Assembly: GCF_020400725.1 (NCBI RefSeq)
Contig: NZ_JAINVG010000072.1
Location: forward strand, 1-40,492
From: Streptomyces sp. NK15101
GTDB lineage: Bacteria; Actinomycetota; Actinomycetes; Streptomycetales; Streptomycetaceae
DNA length: 40,492 nt
Direction of reading: 5' to 3'
A model generated the notes under the pieces. That model had not been told where the DNA came from, ran no database searches, and worked only from the letters and a program-made list of their open reading frames with translations. Positions 22,870-30,377 of this stretch are shown one piece after another. Made by a program: the position numbers and the translations under genes. Within the stretch, counting starts at the first letter, position 1; every line of letters starts with the position of its first letter.

Positions 22870-23319
22870 ATGAGCACCGCCTACACTCCGGACGCCACCG
22901 ACTGGCGCATCCTCGAAGCGCTCCAGGCCGAGGGCCGCGCCAGCTTCGCCGAGCTCGCCCGTGCCGTGTCGATGTCGCCGTCCGCGGTGACCGAACGGGT
23001 GCGCCGCCTGGAGGACGCCGGGGTGATCACCGGGTACACGGCGATCGTCGACCAGGACCGCCTGGGCCTGCCCATCCTCGCCTTCGTACGGCTGCGCTAC
23101 CCGCACGGCAACTACAAGCCGTTCCACGACCTGCTCGACACCACGCCCGAGGTCCTCGAGGCCCACCACGTCACCGGCGACGACTGCTTCGTCCTCAAGG
23201 TCGCCGCCCGGTCCATGCGGCACCTGGAGGCGATCAGCGGGAAGATCGCCACGCTCGGCGCGGTGACCACCAGCGTCGTCTACTCGTCTCCGCTGCCCCG
23301 GCGCTCCCTCAGCCGCTGA
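22870..23319 (+). CDS. Lrp/AsnC-family transcriptional regulator (second copy)
   Basis: A 149-residue regulator. The N-terminal HTH reads DATDWRILEALQAEGRASFAELARAVSMSPSAVTERVRRLEDAGVITGYTAIVD. The ligand domain includes VTGDDCFVLKVAARSMRHLEAISGKIATLGAVTTSVVYSS. It is only distantly similar to the protein at 20549 and closer to the short AsnC type. ATG 22870 starts just before the HTH; TTG 22834 would lie inside the hairpin loop and is rejected. No Shine-Dalgarno or clear -10 is visible. Target unknown. Its last 11 bp overlap the convergent sbcC stop. Confidence 0.9.
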   Translation: MSTAYTPDATDWRILEALQAEGRASFAELARAVSMSPSAVTERVRRLEDAGVITGYTAIVDQDRLGLPILAFVRLRYPHGNYKPFHDLLDTTPEVLEAHHVTGDDCFVLKVAARSMRHLEAISGKIATLGAVTTSVVYSSPLPRRSLSR

Positions 23320-26300
23320 GCGCGTCCCCGCCGGTCCGCAGCCGCACCGCCGAGCCCTGCCGCGCCTTGACGACCTCCAGCTGGACCGGGATCCGGCGGC
23401 GCAGGTCGCCGACGTGACTGACGATGCCGACGCTGCGGTCCCGCTCGCGCAGGGAGTCGAGGACGTCGAGGACCTCGTCGAGCGTCTGCTCGTCGAGGCT
23501 GCCGAAGCCCTCGTCGATGAAGAGGGTGTCGAGCCTGACGCCGCCGGCCTCGTCCGTGACGACGTCGGCGAGGCCGAGCGCGAGCGCGAGCGAGGCGAAG
23601 AAGGTCTCGCCGCCGGAGAGCGTGGCGGTGTCGCGTTCGTTGCCGGTCCAGGCGTCGATGACGTGCAGTCCGAGACCGGAGCGCCTGCCGCCGGAGCGCG
23701 CGTCGGAGTGGACGAGGGTGTAGCGGCCCGAGGACATGCGCTGGAGGCGGGCGCTCGCGGCCGCCGCGACCTGTTCGAGCCGGGCGGCGAGCACGTACGA
23801 CTCCAGGCGCATCCGGCGCTCGTTCTCCGCGGAGGTGCCGGCGGTGAGGGCGGCGAGCCGGGCCACCCGGTCGTACTCCTCGCGCAGCGGGCCCAGGCGG
23901 CGGACCTCGGTGACGGCCTGCCGGGAGAGTCCGGCGAGCCCGGCGGCCCGCTCCCGGGCGGCGGCCAGGGCCGAGTCGGCCTCGCGGAGGGCGCGTTCGG
24001 CCGCCGTGTGCGCGGCCGCCGCGCCGGCGGGGTCGGCGGGCGGCCGGGCGGCTGCCTCGGCGGTGCCGGGCTCGGCGAGCCGGTCCGCGACGGCGGCGGC
24101 CTCCGCCTGCCAGGCGTCCACGCGCTGCTGGAGGCCGCGGCGCTCGCCCTCGCCGAGGAGGGCGTCCGCGGCCTCGGCCGGAGTGGCGAAGCCCGCCCGG
24201 TAGGCGGCGTCGGCGAGCCGGTCGTCGGCCTCCTTGAGGCGCTGGGCGGCGAGTTCGGCGGTGCGTACGGCTCCGGCGGCGTCGACCAGGAGGGCGATCC
24301 GCCGCTCCAGGCGGGTGGCGTGTTCGGCCACGCTGGCGAACGCGCCGCGCCCCCGGGCGAGTTCCTCGTCGAGCGCGGACTGCTCCCGCTCCAGGGCCTC
24401 CCGTCGCGAGGTCCGCGCGGCGACCCGCCGCTCGGTCTCGCGCTGCGCGGCCACCCGCTCCTCGTACTCCCGCTCGGCCCGTGCGAGCGCCTCCCGCGCG
24501 CCGTGCGTCTGACCGGCGAGCGCGTGCGCCTCGACGTGCAGCCGGGCCAACTCGTCGACTTCGAAGGCCAGTTCGCCCACCATGGGCTCGGACGCGCCGG
24601 CTTCGGCGCCCGCCAGGACCTCCGTACGCGCCGCGGACCAGGACTCGCGGGTGACGGCGAGTTCGCGTTCGGCGGCCGTGCGGGCCTCCTCGGCGCGGGT
24701 GTAGGCCGCGTAGGCGGCGTCCTCCGCGGCGCGGTCGACGTGGCCGGCGGTGGTGCGGGCGGGGGCCGGGTGGGCGGTGGAGCCGCAGACCTGGCAGGGG
24801 TCGCCCGGGGTGAGGGTGACGGCGAGTTCGGCGGCGATGCCCTCCAGGCGGCGGGACTTGACGTCGAGCCAGCTCTCATGGGCCGCGTTGCGCCGCTCGC
24901 GGGCCTCCGCGAGGCGGGCCTCGGCCGCCCGGGTGTCCTGGGCGAGGGAGTCGCGGCGGCGGGCCGCGGCGAGCCTGCGGCGCGCGGGCTCCAGCCGGCC
25001 CGCGAGGTGTTCGGCGCGGGCGGCGGCGTCGCGGGCGGCCTCGACGCGTTCGGTGAGGGCCGTGCGGCGCGGTTCCCAGCCGGCGAGCCAGTCGGCCGCG
25101 TCCCGGAGCGCGTCCTCGTCGGCACGTGCCTCCCGGGCGAGTGTGGCGCGTTCCTCGGCGACGGCGGCCGCGCGGCGCTCGGCGCGGCGGGCCGCGTCGA
25201 GCCCGCCGAGTTCCTCGCGCAGCCGGTGCTCGAGGGCGGAGAGGTGCTCGGCGCCGGCCTCGGCGAGGTCGGGGGGCAGCAGGGCGCGGGCACGCTCCCG
25301 GGCGTCGTGCGCGACGGCGTGCTCGCGCTCGGCGTCGCGGCGCAGGCCGAGCGCGGGGGCCACCCGGTCGGCCTTGAGGCTCCGGTCGAGGACGCCCTGG
25401 AGGCGGTCGCGCTCGGGGGCCTGCGCGGTGAGCCGTTCGCGGCGCCGGAGGGCGTCGGCGTGCCGGGCCTGCCGGGCGGCGAGGTCGTTCTCCGCGTCGA
25501 GGGCGGCGCGCGCGGCGGCCCGGGCTTCCTCGGCCGCGGCGAGGCGCACGCCCGCGATGTCGAGGGCTTCACGCGCCTCGGTGCGGGCGACGGCGGCCCA
25601 GGTGAGGACGGAGTCGGCGAGCCCGGGGTCGCCGGGCCGGCCCTCGACGGGCGCGCGGGCGGCGTCGAGGCCGTCGGCGGCCTGGGTCATGCGGTGGGCG
25701 AGGGCGAGCAGCCGCGCGTCCCCGTCCTCGACCTGCTGCTGGACGGTGCGGCGCAGTTCGGCGAGTCGTTCCTCGACGGCGGCGAAGCGGCGGGTGTCGA
25801 AGAGGCGGCCGAGGAGCTTGCCCCGGGCCTCGGCGTCGGCGCGCAGGAAGCGGGCGAAGTCGCCCTGCGGGAGGAGGACGACCTGACAGAACTGCTCGCG
25901 GCTCATGCCGACGAGCTGGGTGATCTCCTCCCCGATCTCCTGGTGGGAGCGGCTGAGTCCGGCCCACTCGCCGGTGGCCGGGTCGTACTGGCGGAGCCAG
26001 GTCTGGGCCTTCTCGGTGGTGAAGCCGCCACCGCGCTTCTTGGGCCGCTGCTGGGCCGGACGGCGGGTGATCTCCAGGCGCCGGTCCCCCACGGTCAGTT
26101 CGAGGAGGACCTCGGTGTACGTGCCGACGGGGGCGTGGTCGCTGCGCAGGGAGGCGCCGGGGGTCTGGCGGACGCCGGGCACGCTCCCGTACAGGGCGAA
26201 GCAGACGGCGTCGAGGACGGAGGTCTTGCCGGCGCCGGTCGGCCCGTGGAGGAGGAAGAGCCCGGCGGAGGACAGGGCGTCGAAGTCGATCCGCTGCGTG

Positions 26301-26347
26301 GTGCCGAACGGGCCGAAGGCGGTGATCTCCAGGCGGTGCAGCCTCAC
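23309..26347 (-). CDS. sbcC: Exonuclease subunit SbcC (Rad50-like ATPase)
   Basis: A 1012-residue SMC-like ATPase that pairs with SbcD to cut hairpins and process double-strand DNA ends. Walker A GPTGAGKTS is at about 35-43. Two long Ala/Arg/Glu-rich coiled-coil arms flank the zinc hook CQVC with Cys518 and Cys521. The signature TLSGGETFFASLALALGL and Walker B LDTLFIDEGFGSLDEQTL are near the C-terminus. Start GTG 26347 overlaps the sbcD stop as GTGA, and the protein begins VRLHRLEITAFGPFGT, the standard N-terminus. The open frame upstream of that GTG runs inside sbcD and is not real. The stop overlaps the convergent Lrp gene by 11 bp. Confidence 0.97.
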   Translation of the reverse strand: MRLHRLEITAFGPFGTTQRIDFDALSSAGLFLLHGPTGAGKTSVLDAVCFALYGSVPGVRQTPGASLRSDHAPVGTYTEVLLELTVGDRRLEITRRPAQQRPKKRGGGFTTEKAQTWLRQYDPATGEWAGLSRSHQEIGEEITQLVGMSREQFCQVVLLPQGDFARFLRADAEARGKLLGRLFDTRRFAAVEERLAELRRTVQQQVEDGDARLLALAHRMTQAADGLDAARAPVEGRPGDPGLADSVLTWAAVARTEAREALDIAGVRLAAAEEARAAARAALDAENDLAARQARHADALRRRERLTAQAPERDRLQGVLDRSLKADRVAPALGLRRDAEREHAVAHDARERARALLPPDLAEAGAEHLSALEHRLREELGGLDAARRAERRAAAVAEERATLAREARADEDALRDAADWLAGWEPRRTALTERVEAARDAAARAEHLAGRLEPARRRLAAARRRDSLAQDTRAAEARLAEARERRNAAHESWLDVKSRRLEGIAAELAVTLTPGDPCQVCGSTAHPAPARTTAGHVDRAAEDAAYAAYTRAEEARTAAERELAVTRESWSAARTEVLAGAEAGASEPMVGELAFEVDELARLHVEAHALAGQTHGAREALARAEREYEERVAAQRETERRVAARTSRREALEREQSALDEELARGRGAFASVAEHATRLERRIALLVDAAGAVRTAELAAQRLKEADDRLADAAYRAGFATPAEAADALLGEGERRGLQQRVDAWQAEAAAVADRLAEPGTAEAAARPPADPAGAAAAHTAAERALREADSALAAARERAAGLAGLSRQAVTEVRRLGPLREEYDRVARLAALTAGTSAENERRMRLESYVLAARLEQVAAAASARLQRMSSGRYTLVHSDARSGGRRSGLGLHVIDAWTGNERDTATLSGGETFFASLALALGLADVVTDEAGGVRLDTLFIDEGFGSLDEQTLDEVLDVLDSLRERDRSVGIVSHVGDLRRRIPVQLEVVKARQGSAVRLRTGGDALSG

Positions 26348-27513
26348 CGGCCCACCTCGCGCTCGGCCGTGTCGACGCGGACGTCGTCGAAGGCGCCGTA
26401 CAGGACCGCCCGTTCGGCGCCGTCGAGGGTGGCGCCGCCGCGCACATGGGCCACGAAGTCCTCCGCGATCTGCTGGTCGCTGCGGTCCCTGAGCCGCTGG
26501 GCGTAGGAGACACCGGCGTCGTCCGGGGTCCGCTCGGGGTCGAAGACCAGGTTGAGGGTGTGCGGGAAGCGTCCGGCGAGCCGGGCCATGGGCTCGGCGG
26601 GCCGCACGGGGTCGGTGAGGGTGGCCTCGACCCAGGACTGCTCGTGCGGGGTGAGCGCGGGGTCGGCGAGGAGGTCGTCGAGCCGGCCCCGGATGCGGGC
26701 GAGGGGGCGCGGGACGGGGCAGTCGAGGCGTACGTCGCCGGTGATCGCTCCGTCCTCGCCCAGGTCGATCAGCCACATGGTCTTGCGGTGGTCGGCCTCG
26801 GAGAACGAGTAGGCGAGGGGGGAACCGGAGTAGCGGACGCGCGGGGTGAGGGTCTGGCTGCCGTGGAGGTGGCCGAGGGCGACGTAGTCGACGCCGTCGA
26901 AGATCCCGGCGGGGACGGCGGCGACGCCGCCGACGGTGATGTCCCGCTCGCTGTCGCTCGGCGCGCCGCCCGCGACGAAGGCGTGGGCGAGGACGACGGA
27001 GCGGGTGCCGGCGGGACGGCGGGCGAGGTCGGCGCGGACCCGGTCCATGGCGGCTGTGAGGACGGCCTCGTGGCCGCCCTTCTCGGCGCCGAGCCGCTCG
27101 CGGACGAGCGCGGGTTCGAGGTAGGGCAGCCCGTAGAGGGCGACCTCGCCGTGCGCGTCGGAGAGGACGACGGGGGTGCCGATGCCGTCGGGGTCGGTAC
27201 GGAGGTGGATGCCGGCCCGCTCGATGAGCCGGGCGCCGACGCCGAGCCGCCGGGCGGAGTCGTGGTTGCCCGAGATCATGACGGTGGGCACCCCGGCCTC
27301 GGCGAGGCGGTGCAGCGCGGTGTCGAAGAGCTCGACGGCGGGCAGCGGGGGCACGGCCCGGTCGTAGACGTCCCCGGCGACGAGGACGGCGTCCACGTCG
27401 TGCGCGTGGACGGTGTCCACGAGGTGGTCGAGGAAGGCGGCCTGGGCGTCGAGGAGGCCGACGCGGTGGAAGGACCGGCCGAGATGCCAGTCCGAGGTGT
27501 GCAGGAGCCTCAC
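26344..27513 (-). CDS. sbcD: Exonuclease subunit SbcD (Mre11-like nuclease)
   Basis: A 389-residue metallophosphoesterase nuclease forming the SbcCD complex. Motifs run in order: I HTSDWHLGR (residues 5-13), II VAGDVYDRAVPP, III ISGNHDSARRL, IV VLAHAFVAGG and V ALGHLHGSQTL. The C-terminal capping region probably contacts SbcC. GTG 27513 is chosen because it gives VRLLHTSDWH, the family N-terminus; earlier in-frame starts would add ~50 basic residues with no family match. sbcD and sbcC overlap by 4 bp, so they are co-transcribed and probably translationally coupled. The region upstream has a strong hairpin and a repeat array that seem to belong to the gene before it. Confidence 0.96.
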   Translation of the reverse strand: MRLLHTSDWHLGRSFHRVGLLDAQAAFLDHLVDTVHAHDVDAVLVAGDVYDRAVPPLPAVELFDTALHRLAEAGVPTVMISGNHDSARRLGVGARLIERAGIHLRTDPDGIGTPVVLSDAHGEVALYGLPYLEPALVRERLGAEKGGHEAVLTAAMDRVRADLARRPAGTRSVVLAHAFVAGGAPSDSERDITVGGVAAVPAGIFDGVDYVALGHLHGSQTLTPRVRYSGSPLAYSFSEADHRKTMWLIDLGEDGAITGDVRLDCPVPRPLARIRGRLDDLLADPALTPHEQSWVEATLTDPVRPAEPMARLAGRFPHTLNLVFDPERTPDDAGVSYAQRLRDRSDQQIAEDFVAHVRGGATLDGAERAVLYGAFDDVRVDTAEREVGR

Positions 27514-27602
27514 GATGCCGCCCCACCCCGCATGTGCCCTGCCCCTCGCCGTGTTTCCCGTTCGTGCGCGCACCACGCTATCCCGAGCCGGCGTGTGGGC
27601 GT

Positions 27603-27650
27603 GGCCGTCCACCGGGACGCGTGCGGCCGGGCGGGCTCCGGTGGACGGCC
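27603..27650 (-). terminator. Perfect 13-bp hairpin upstream of sbcD
   Basis: Arms 27603-27615 and 27638-27650 are perfectly complementary with a 22-nt loop. It lies after the YigZ-family gene in its direction of transcription and before sbcD, so it probably ends the YigZ-family transcript and insulates sbcDC. Confidence 0.55.
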
Positions 27651-27667
27651 GCACCGCGCCGTGCACG

Positions 27668-27779
27668 GGGCGTCACTGACGAACCGTCAGGCCGGGCGTC
27701 TCACGCGAGGTGTGTCACGTGAGGCGCGTCACGTGTGGCGTCTCACGCGCGACATCTCACGCGCGACGTCTCACGCGTC
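27668..27779. repeat. In-phase 14-bp tandem array (six good plus two degenerate units)
   Basis: Units begin at 27696, 27710, 27724, 27738, 27752 and 27766, with consensus roughly RCGTSTCACGYGNG. Each has TCACG at positions 6-10. Two more diverged units in the same phase (27668 and 27682) keep GTCA at positions 5-8. The last unit contains the stop codon of the YigZ-family gene (27773-27771). Several units contain CACGTG or CACGCG. No spacers are present, so this is not a CRISPR. Function unknown. Confidence 0.75.
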
Positions 27780-28397
27780 GCCGTACGCCTCGCCGCCGAG
27801 CTCGAAGGAGGCCGTGCCGGCCGTGGCGTCGGCGAGCCAGCCGCGGAAGGCGGGCACGTCCGCGTCCGGAAGGCCGATCTCGATCGTGACGGCGTCGGCG
27901 TACCGCACCTCGCGGACGGCGCGGCCGGTGGCCCGCAGGTCGTTCTCCAGCTTGCCCGCGCGCTGGTGGTCGACGGTGACGGTGGCGAGCCGGAAGCGCC
28001 GGCGGTCGACGGTGCCGAGGGCGTCGAGCGCCTCGCCGACCACCCCGCCGTACGCGCGGATCAGACCGCCCGCGCCCAGTTTCACGCCGCCGTAGTAGCG
28101 GGTGACGACGGCGGCGACGTACCGCATCTCGCGGCGCAGCAGCATCTGCAGCATGGGGACGCCCGCCGTGCCGCCGGGCTCGCCGTCGTCGCTCGCCTTC
28201 TGTACGGAGGCGTCGGCGCCGAGGACGTACGCGAAGCAGTTGTGGGTGGCGGTCGGGTGCTCCCTGCGGATCCGCGCGACGAACTCCTGCGCCTCGCGCT
28301 CGTCGGCGACGGGCGCGAGCGCGCAGAGGAAGCGCGAGCGGTTGATCTCGGTCTCGTGCACACCCTCGCGGGCCAGCGTGCGGTACTGCTCCTGCAT
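27771..28397 (-). CDS. YigZ/IMPACT family protein
   Basis: A 208-residue protein. The conserved family core THNCFAYVLGADASVQKASDDGEPGGTAGVPMLQML is at about 50-85, and VVTRYYGGVKLGAGGLIRAYGGVVGEAL follows at about 97-125. A C-terminal ferredoxin-like DUF1949 segment covers about 135-200. The IMPACT family in eukaryotes regulates GCN2; bacterial members bind nucleic acid or ribosomes, but their exact role is unsettled. ATG 28397 starts at the usual MQEQYRTLAREGVHETEINRSRF. A TAGGCT -10-like hexamer on the minus strand (28410-28405) lies 7 bp upstream, so the mRNA may be leaderless. The stop codon sits inside the 14-bp tandem array. Confidence 0.9.
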   Translation of the reverse strand: MQEQYRTLAREGVHETEINRSRFLCALAPVADEREAQEFVARIRREHPTATHNCFAYVLGADASVQKASDDGEPGGTAGVPMLQMLLRREMRYVAAVVTRYYGGVKLGAGGLIRAYGGVVGEALDALGTVDRRRFRLATVTVDHQRAGKLENDLRATGRAVREVRYADAVTIEIGLPDADVPAFRGWLADATAGTASFELGGEAYGDA

Positions 28398-28556
28398 CCG
28401 ACCAGCCTACGGTCCGTCCGGCCCGGCCCGCTCCGGCGCCCTTCCGGCCGCTCCGGCGCCTTCCCGGCGCGCCGCGTCCCGCCCGGCCCCGCGCTCCCCG
28501 GCAGCGGCGGGGCGGGGTGCCGGACCGGCCCCTGGGGAAGATCTCGGGGCCGCCGG

Positions 28557-28581
28557 GGTCCGTGGCCGGGAATCACGGACC
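28557..28581. promoter_or_regulatory. Perfect 8-bp inverted repeat upstream of the CoA-binding gene
   Basis: GGTCCGTG (28557-28564) and CACGGACC (28574-28581) flank a 9-bp spacer, 56 bp upstream of ATG 28637. It may be an operator. The rest of the 28398-28636 gap is C/G-rich with imperfect CTCCGGCGCC repeats near 28430-28460 and nothing that looks coding. Confidence 0.4.
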
Positions 28582-28636
28582 GACGGGGCTCGTTCCCCCC
28601 ACAGACGGACCGCACCGACGAGAGGCAGCAGAAGCG

Positions 28637-29077
28637 ATGAGCGTAGACACCACGACCACGGACTCCGCCGCGTACTCCGCGTCGGAGACGGTGCGGCGGA
28701 TCCTGACGTCCACGGGCGACACCTGGGCGGTCGTCGGCCTCTCGTCGAACCGGTCCCGTGCCGCGTACGGCGTGGCGGCCGTCCTCCAGCGTTTCGGCAA
28801 GCGGATCGTCCCGGTGCACCCGAAGGCGGAGACGGTCCACGGCGAGCGGGGTTACGCCTCCCTGGCCGACATCCCGTTCCCTGTCGACGTCGTGGACGTC
28901 TTCGTGAACAGCGAGCTGGCGGGCGCCGTCGCCGACGAGGCCGTCGCGATCGGTGCCAAGGCGGTCTGGTTCCAGCTGGACGTCATCGACGACGACGCGT
29001 TCGCCCGCACCCGCGAGGCGGGCCTCGACATGGTCATGGACCGCTGCCCCGCCATCGAGATACCGCGCCTGGGCTGA
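28637..29077 (+). CDS. CoA-binding domain protein (YccU-like)
   Basis: A 146-residue single-domain Rossmann protein of the CoA_binding_2 family. The nucleotide-binding segment WAVVGLSSNRSRAAYGVAAVLQRFGKRIVPVHPK is at about 31-64, followed by VDVVDVFVNSELAGAVADEAVAIGAKAVWFQLDV. It ends MVMDRCPAIEIPRL, where family members carry a conserved Cys. Function is not established beyond CoA binding in homologues. ATG 28637 is the first start that leaves the conserved domain intact; the Shine-Dalgarno (GAGAGG at 28620-28625) is rather far upstream. It converges on the YbaK gene with a 15-bp gap. Confidence 0.9.
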   Translation: MSVDTTTTDSAAYSASETVRRILTSTGDTWAVVGLSSNRSRAAYGVAAVLQRFGKRIVPVHPKAETVHGERGYASLADIPFPVDVVDVFVNSELAGAVADEAVAIGAKAVWFQLDVIDDDAFARTREAGLDMVMDRCPAIEIPRLG

Positions 29078-29092
29078 GCCCCGGCCGCGTCC

Positions 29093-29656
29093 TCAGCCGA
29101 CGGGGACGCCGAGGCCCTCCAGGACGACGGCGCCGGGGAGTTGGGCGAAGGCCTTGCCGGGGACGATGAGCTTGCCGCGGCGGCGGCCGCTGCCGACGAG
29201 GACCCACTCGGTGTCGACGACGGCGGCGTCGACGAGGAGGGGCCAGTCGGCGGGGAGGCCGAGCGGGGTGATCCCGCCGTATTCCATGCCGGTCTCGCCG
29301 GTCGCGGCGTCCATCGGCGCGAACGAGGCCTTTCGGGCGCCGAGGTGCTTGCGGACGAGGCCGTTGACGTCGACGCGGGTCGCCGACTTCACGAGGCACG
29401 CGGCGAGGGTGGTCGTCTCCCCTCGCCTGCCCGCGACGACCACGCAGTTGGCGGAGGCGTCGAGGAGTTCGGGCCCGTGGTGCTCCACGAAGACGGCCGT
29501 GTCGGCGATGGCCGGGTCGGTGTCCACGTAGAGCACCTGGTCGGCCGTGACGGGCCCCGTCCAGGCCCGGACGGCGGCGGCCACGGGAGCCGTCAGGAGG
29601 TCGAGGCAGTCGGGGGCGGGCCGGGCGTCGTCGAAGTCTCCGATGGGTGCGCGCAT
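29093..29656 (-). CDS. YbaK/EbsC-type aminoacyl-tRNA deacylase domain protein
   Basis: A 187-residue stand-alone editing-domain protein. Recognisable parts are TAVFVEHHGPELLDASANCVVVAGRR, LAACLVKSATRVDVNGLVRKHLGARKASFAPMDAATGETGMEYGGITPLGLP, and the terminal GKLIVPGKAFAQLPGAVVLEGLGV. The conserved KASFA and TG.EYGG.TPLG segments mark the YbaK/ProX fold, which hydrolyses mischarged aminoacyl-tRNAs such as Cys- or Ala-tRNAPro. The amino-acid specificity cannot be told here. ATG 29656 has GAGG close upstream; GTG 29665 is an alternative. It follows the XRE-cupin gene by 44 bp on the same strand. Confidence 0.88.
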   Translation of the reverse strand: MRAPIGDFDDARPAPDCLDLLTAPVAAAVRAWTGPVTADQVLYVDTDPAIADTAVFVEHHGPELLDASANCVVVAGRRGETTTLAACLVKSATRVDVNGLVRKHLGARKASFAPMDAATGETGMEYGGITPLGLPADWPLLVDAAVVDTEWVLVGSGRRRGKLIVPGKAFAQLPGAVVLEGLGVPVG

Positions 29657-29700
29657 GCGCCTCACGCTAACAACCGCCGCCCGGATCAGGGACGTCCGTC

Positions 29701-30273
29701 TCAGCGTACGGGCGGGATGGAGACGGCCATCGTCATCTCGGCCGGCTCGTCGCCGTCGTTGCGGTAGGCGTGCGCGACGTTGGCCTCGAAGACGGCGGAG
29801 GTGCCGGCGGGCAGCGGGTGGTCCTCGCCGTCCACGACCAGGGTGAGCGTGCCGGCGGTGACGTGCAGCAGCTCGATCGTGCCCTCGGGATGCGGGTCGG
29901 AGGCGGTGCCGTCGCCCGGCATGAGGGTCCAGGACCAGAGCTCCAGCGGGCCTCGGGCCTCCGTGCCGACCAGGAGGGTGGTGTGGCTGCCGGTGGAGGT
30001 GGACCACATCCGGACGGCCTGGCCGGGCGGGACGAGCCGGACCTGGGGGCCCTGCTCGTAGTCGAGGAGCGTCGTGATGGAGACGCCGAGGGCGTCGGCC
30101 AGCTTCACGGTGGTGCCGACGCTGGGGTTGGTCCGGGCCTGCTCGATCTGGATGATCATGCCGCGGCTGACGCCCGCGCGTGCGGCGAGCGCGTCCAGGG
30201 TGAGTCCCCGCTCCTTGCGCCAGCGCTTCAGGTTCCGGGCGAGCGACTGCGTGAGCTGGTCGAGGTCCGACAC
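29701..30273 (-). CDS. XRE-family regulator with cupin sensor domain
   Basis: About 190 residues. The N-terminal HTH_3 (about 12-65) reads LARNLKRWRKERGLTLDALAARAGVSRGMIIQIEQARTNPSVGTTVKLADALG. The C-terminal cupin_2 barrel (about 100-185) contains LELWSWTLMPGDGTASDPHPEGTIELLHVTAGTLTLVVDGEDHPLPAG. This is the SutR/PuuR-like layout in which the cupin senses a small metabolite. GTG 30273 is chosen because GGACGG precedes it; TTG 30306 would start inside the operator-like palindrome. It is divergent from an EamA exporter, so repression of that exporter is likely. Confidence 0.9.
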   Translation of the reverse strand: MSDLDQLTQSLARNLKRWRKERGLTLDALAARAGVSRGMIIQIEQARTNPSVGTTVKLADALGVSITTLLDYEQGPQVRLVPPGQAVRMWSTSTGSHTTLLVGTEARGPLELWSWTLMPGDGTASDPHPEGTIELLHVTAGTLTLVVDGEDHPLPAGTSAVFEANVAHAYRNDGDEPAEMTMAVSIPPVR

Positions 30274-30299
30274 GTTCCGTCCAATATTCTGGATGACAG

Positions 30300-30317
30300 A
30301 GTTCAACGAACTGAACT
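30300..30317. promoter_or_regulatory. AGTTCA-N6-TGAACT operator between XRE-cupin and EamA genes
   Basis: A perfect 6-bp inverted repeat with a 6-bp spacer, 27 bp upstream of GTG 30273 and 61 bp upstream of ATG 30378. Additional GTTC/GAAC half sites overlap it (GTTC-AAC-GAAC), and a further TTGTTCA is at 30338-30344. It is the natural binding site for the XRE-cupin protein. Confidence 0.55.
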
Positions 30318-30377
30318 ACGGTGGGGTGCACCCGATTGTTCACTGCACTGTACTGCCGCACGCCCTTGCGAGGATCC

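Noticed and set aside
23414..26506. 1030-codon plus-strand frame opposite sbcC
   Set aside because: SbcC motifs are intact on the minus strand; the opposite frame is a GC shadow.
26348..27526. N-terminal extension of the SbcC frame
   Set aside because: It is the out-of-frame reading of sbcD; the GTGA overlap at 26347-26344 is the proper start.
27668..27779. CRISPR array
   Set aside because: Units are 14 bp, directly adjacent and degenerate with no spacers, and no cas genes are in the window.
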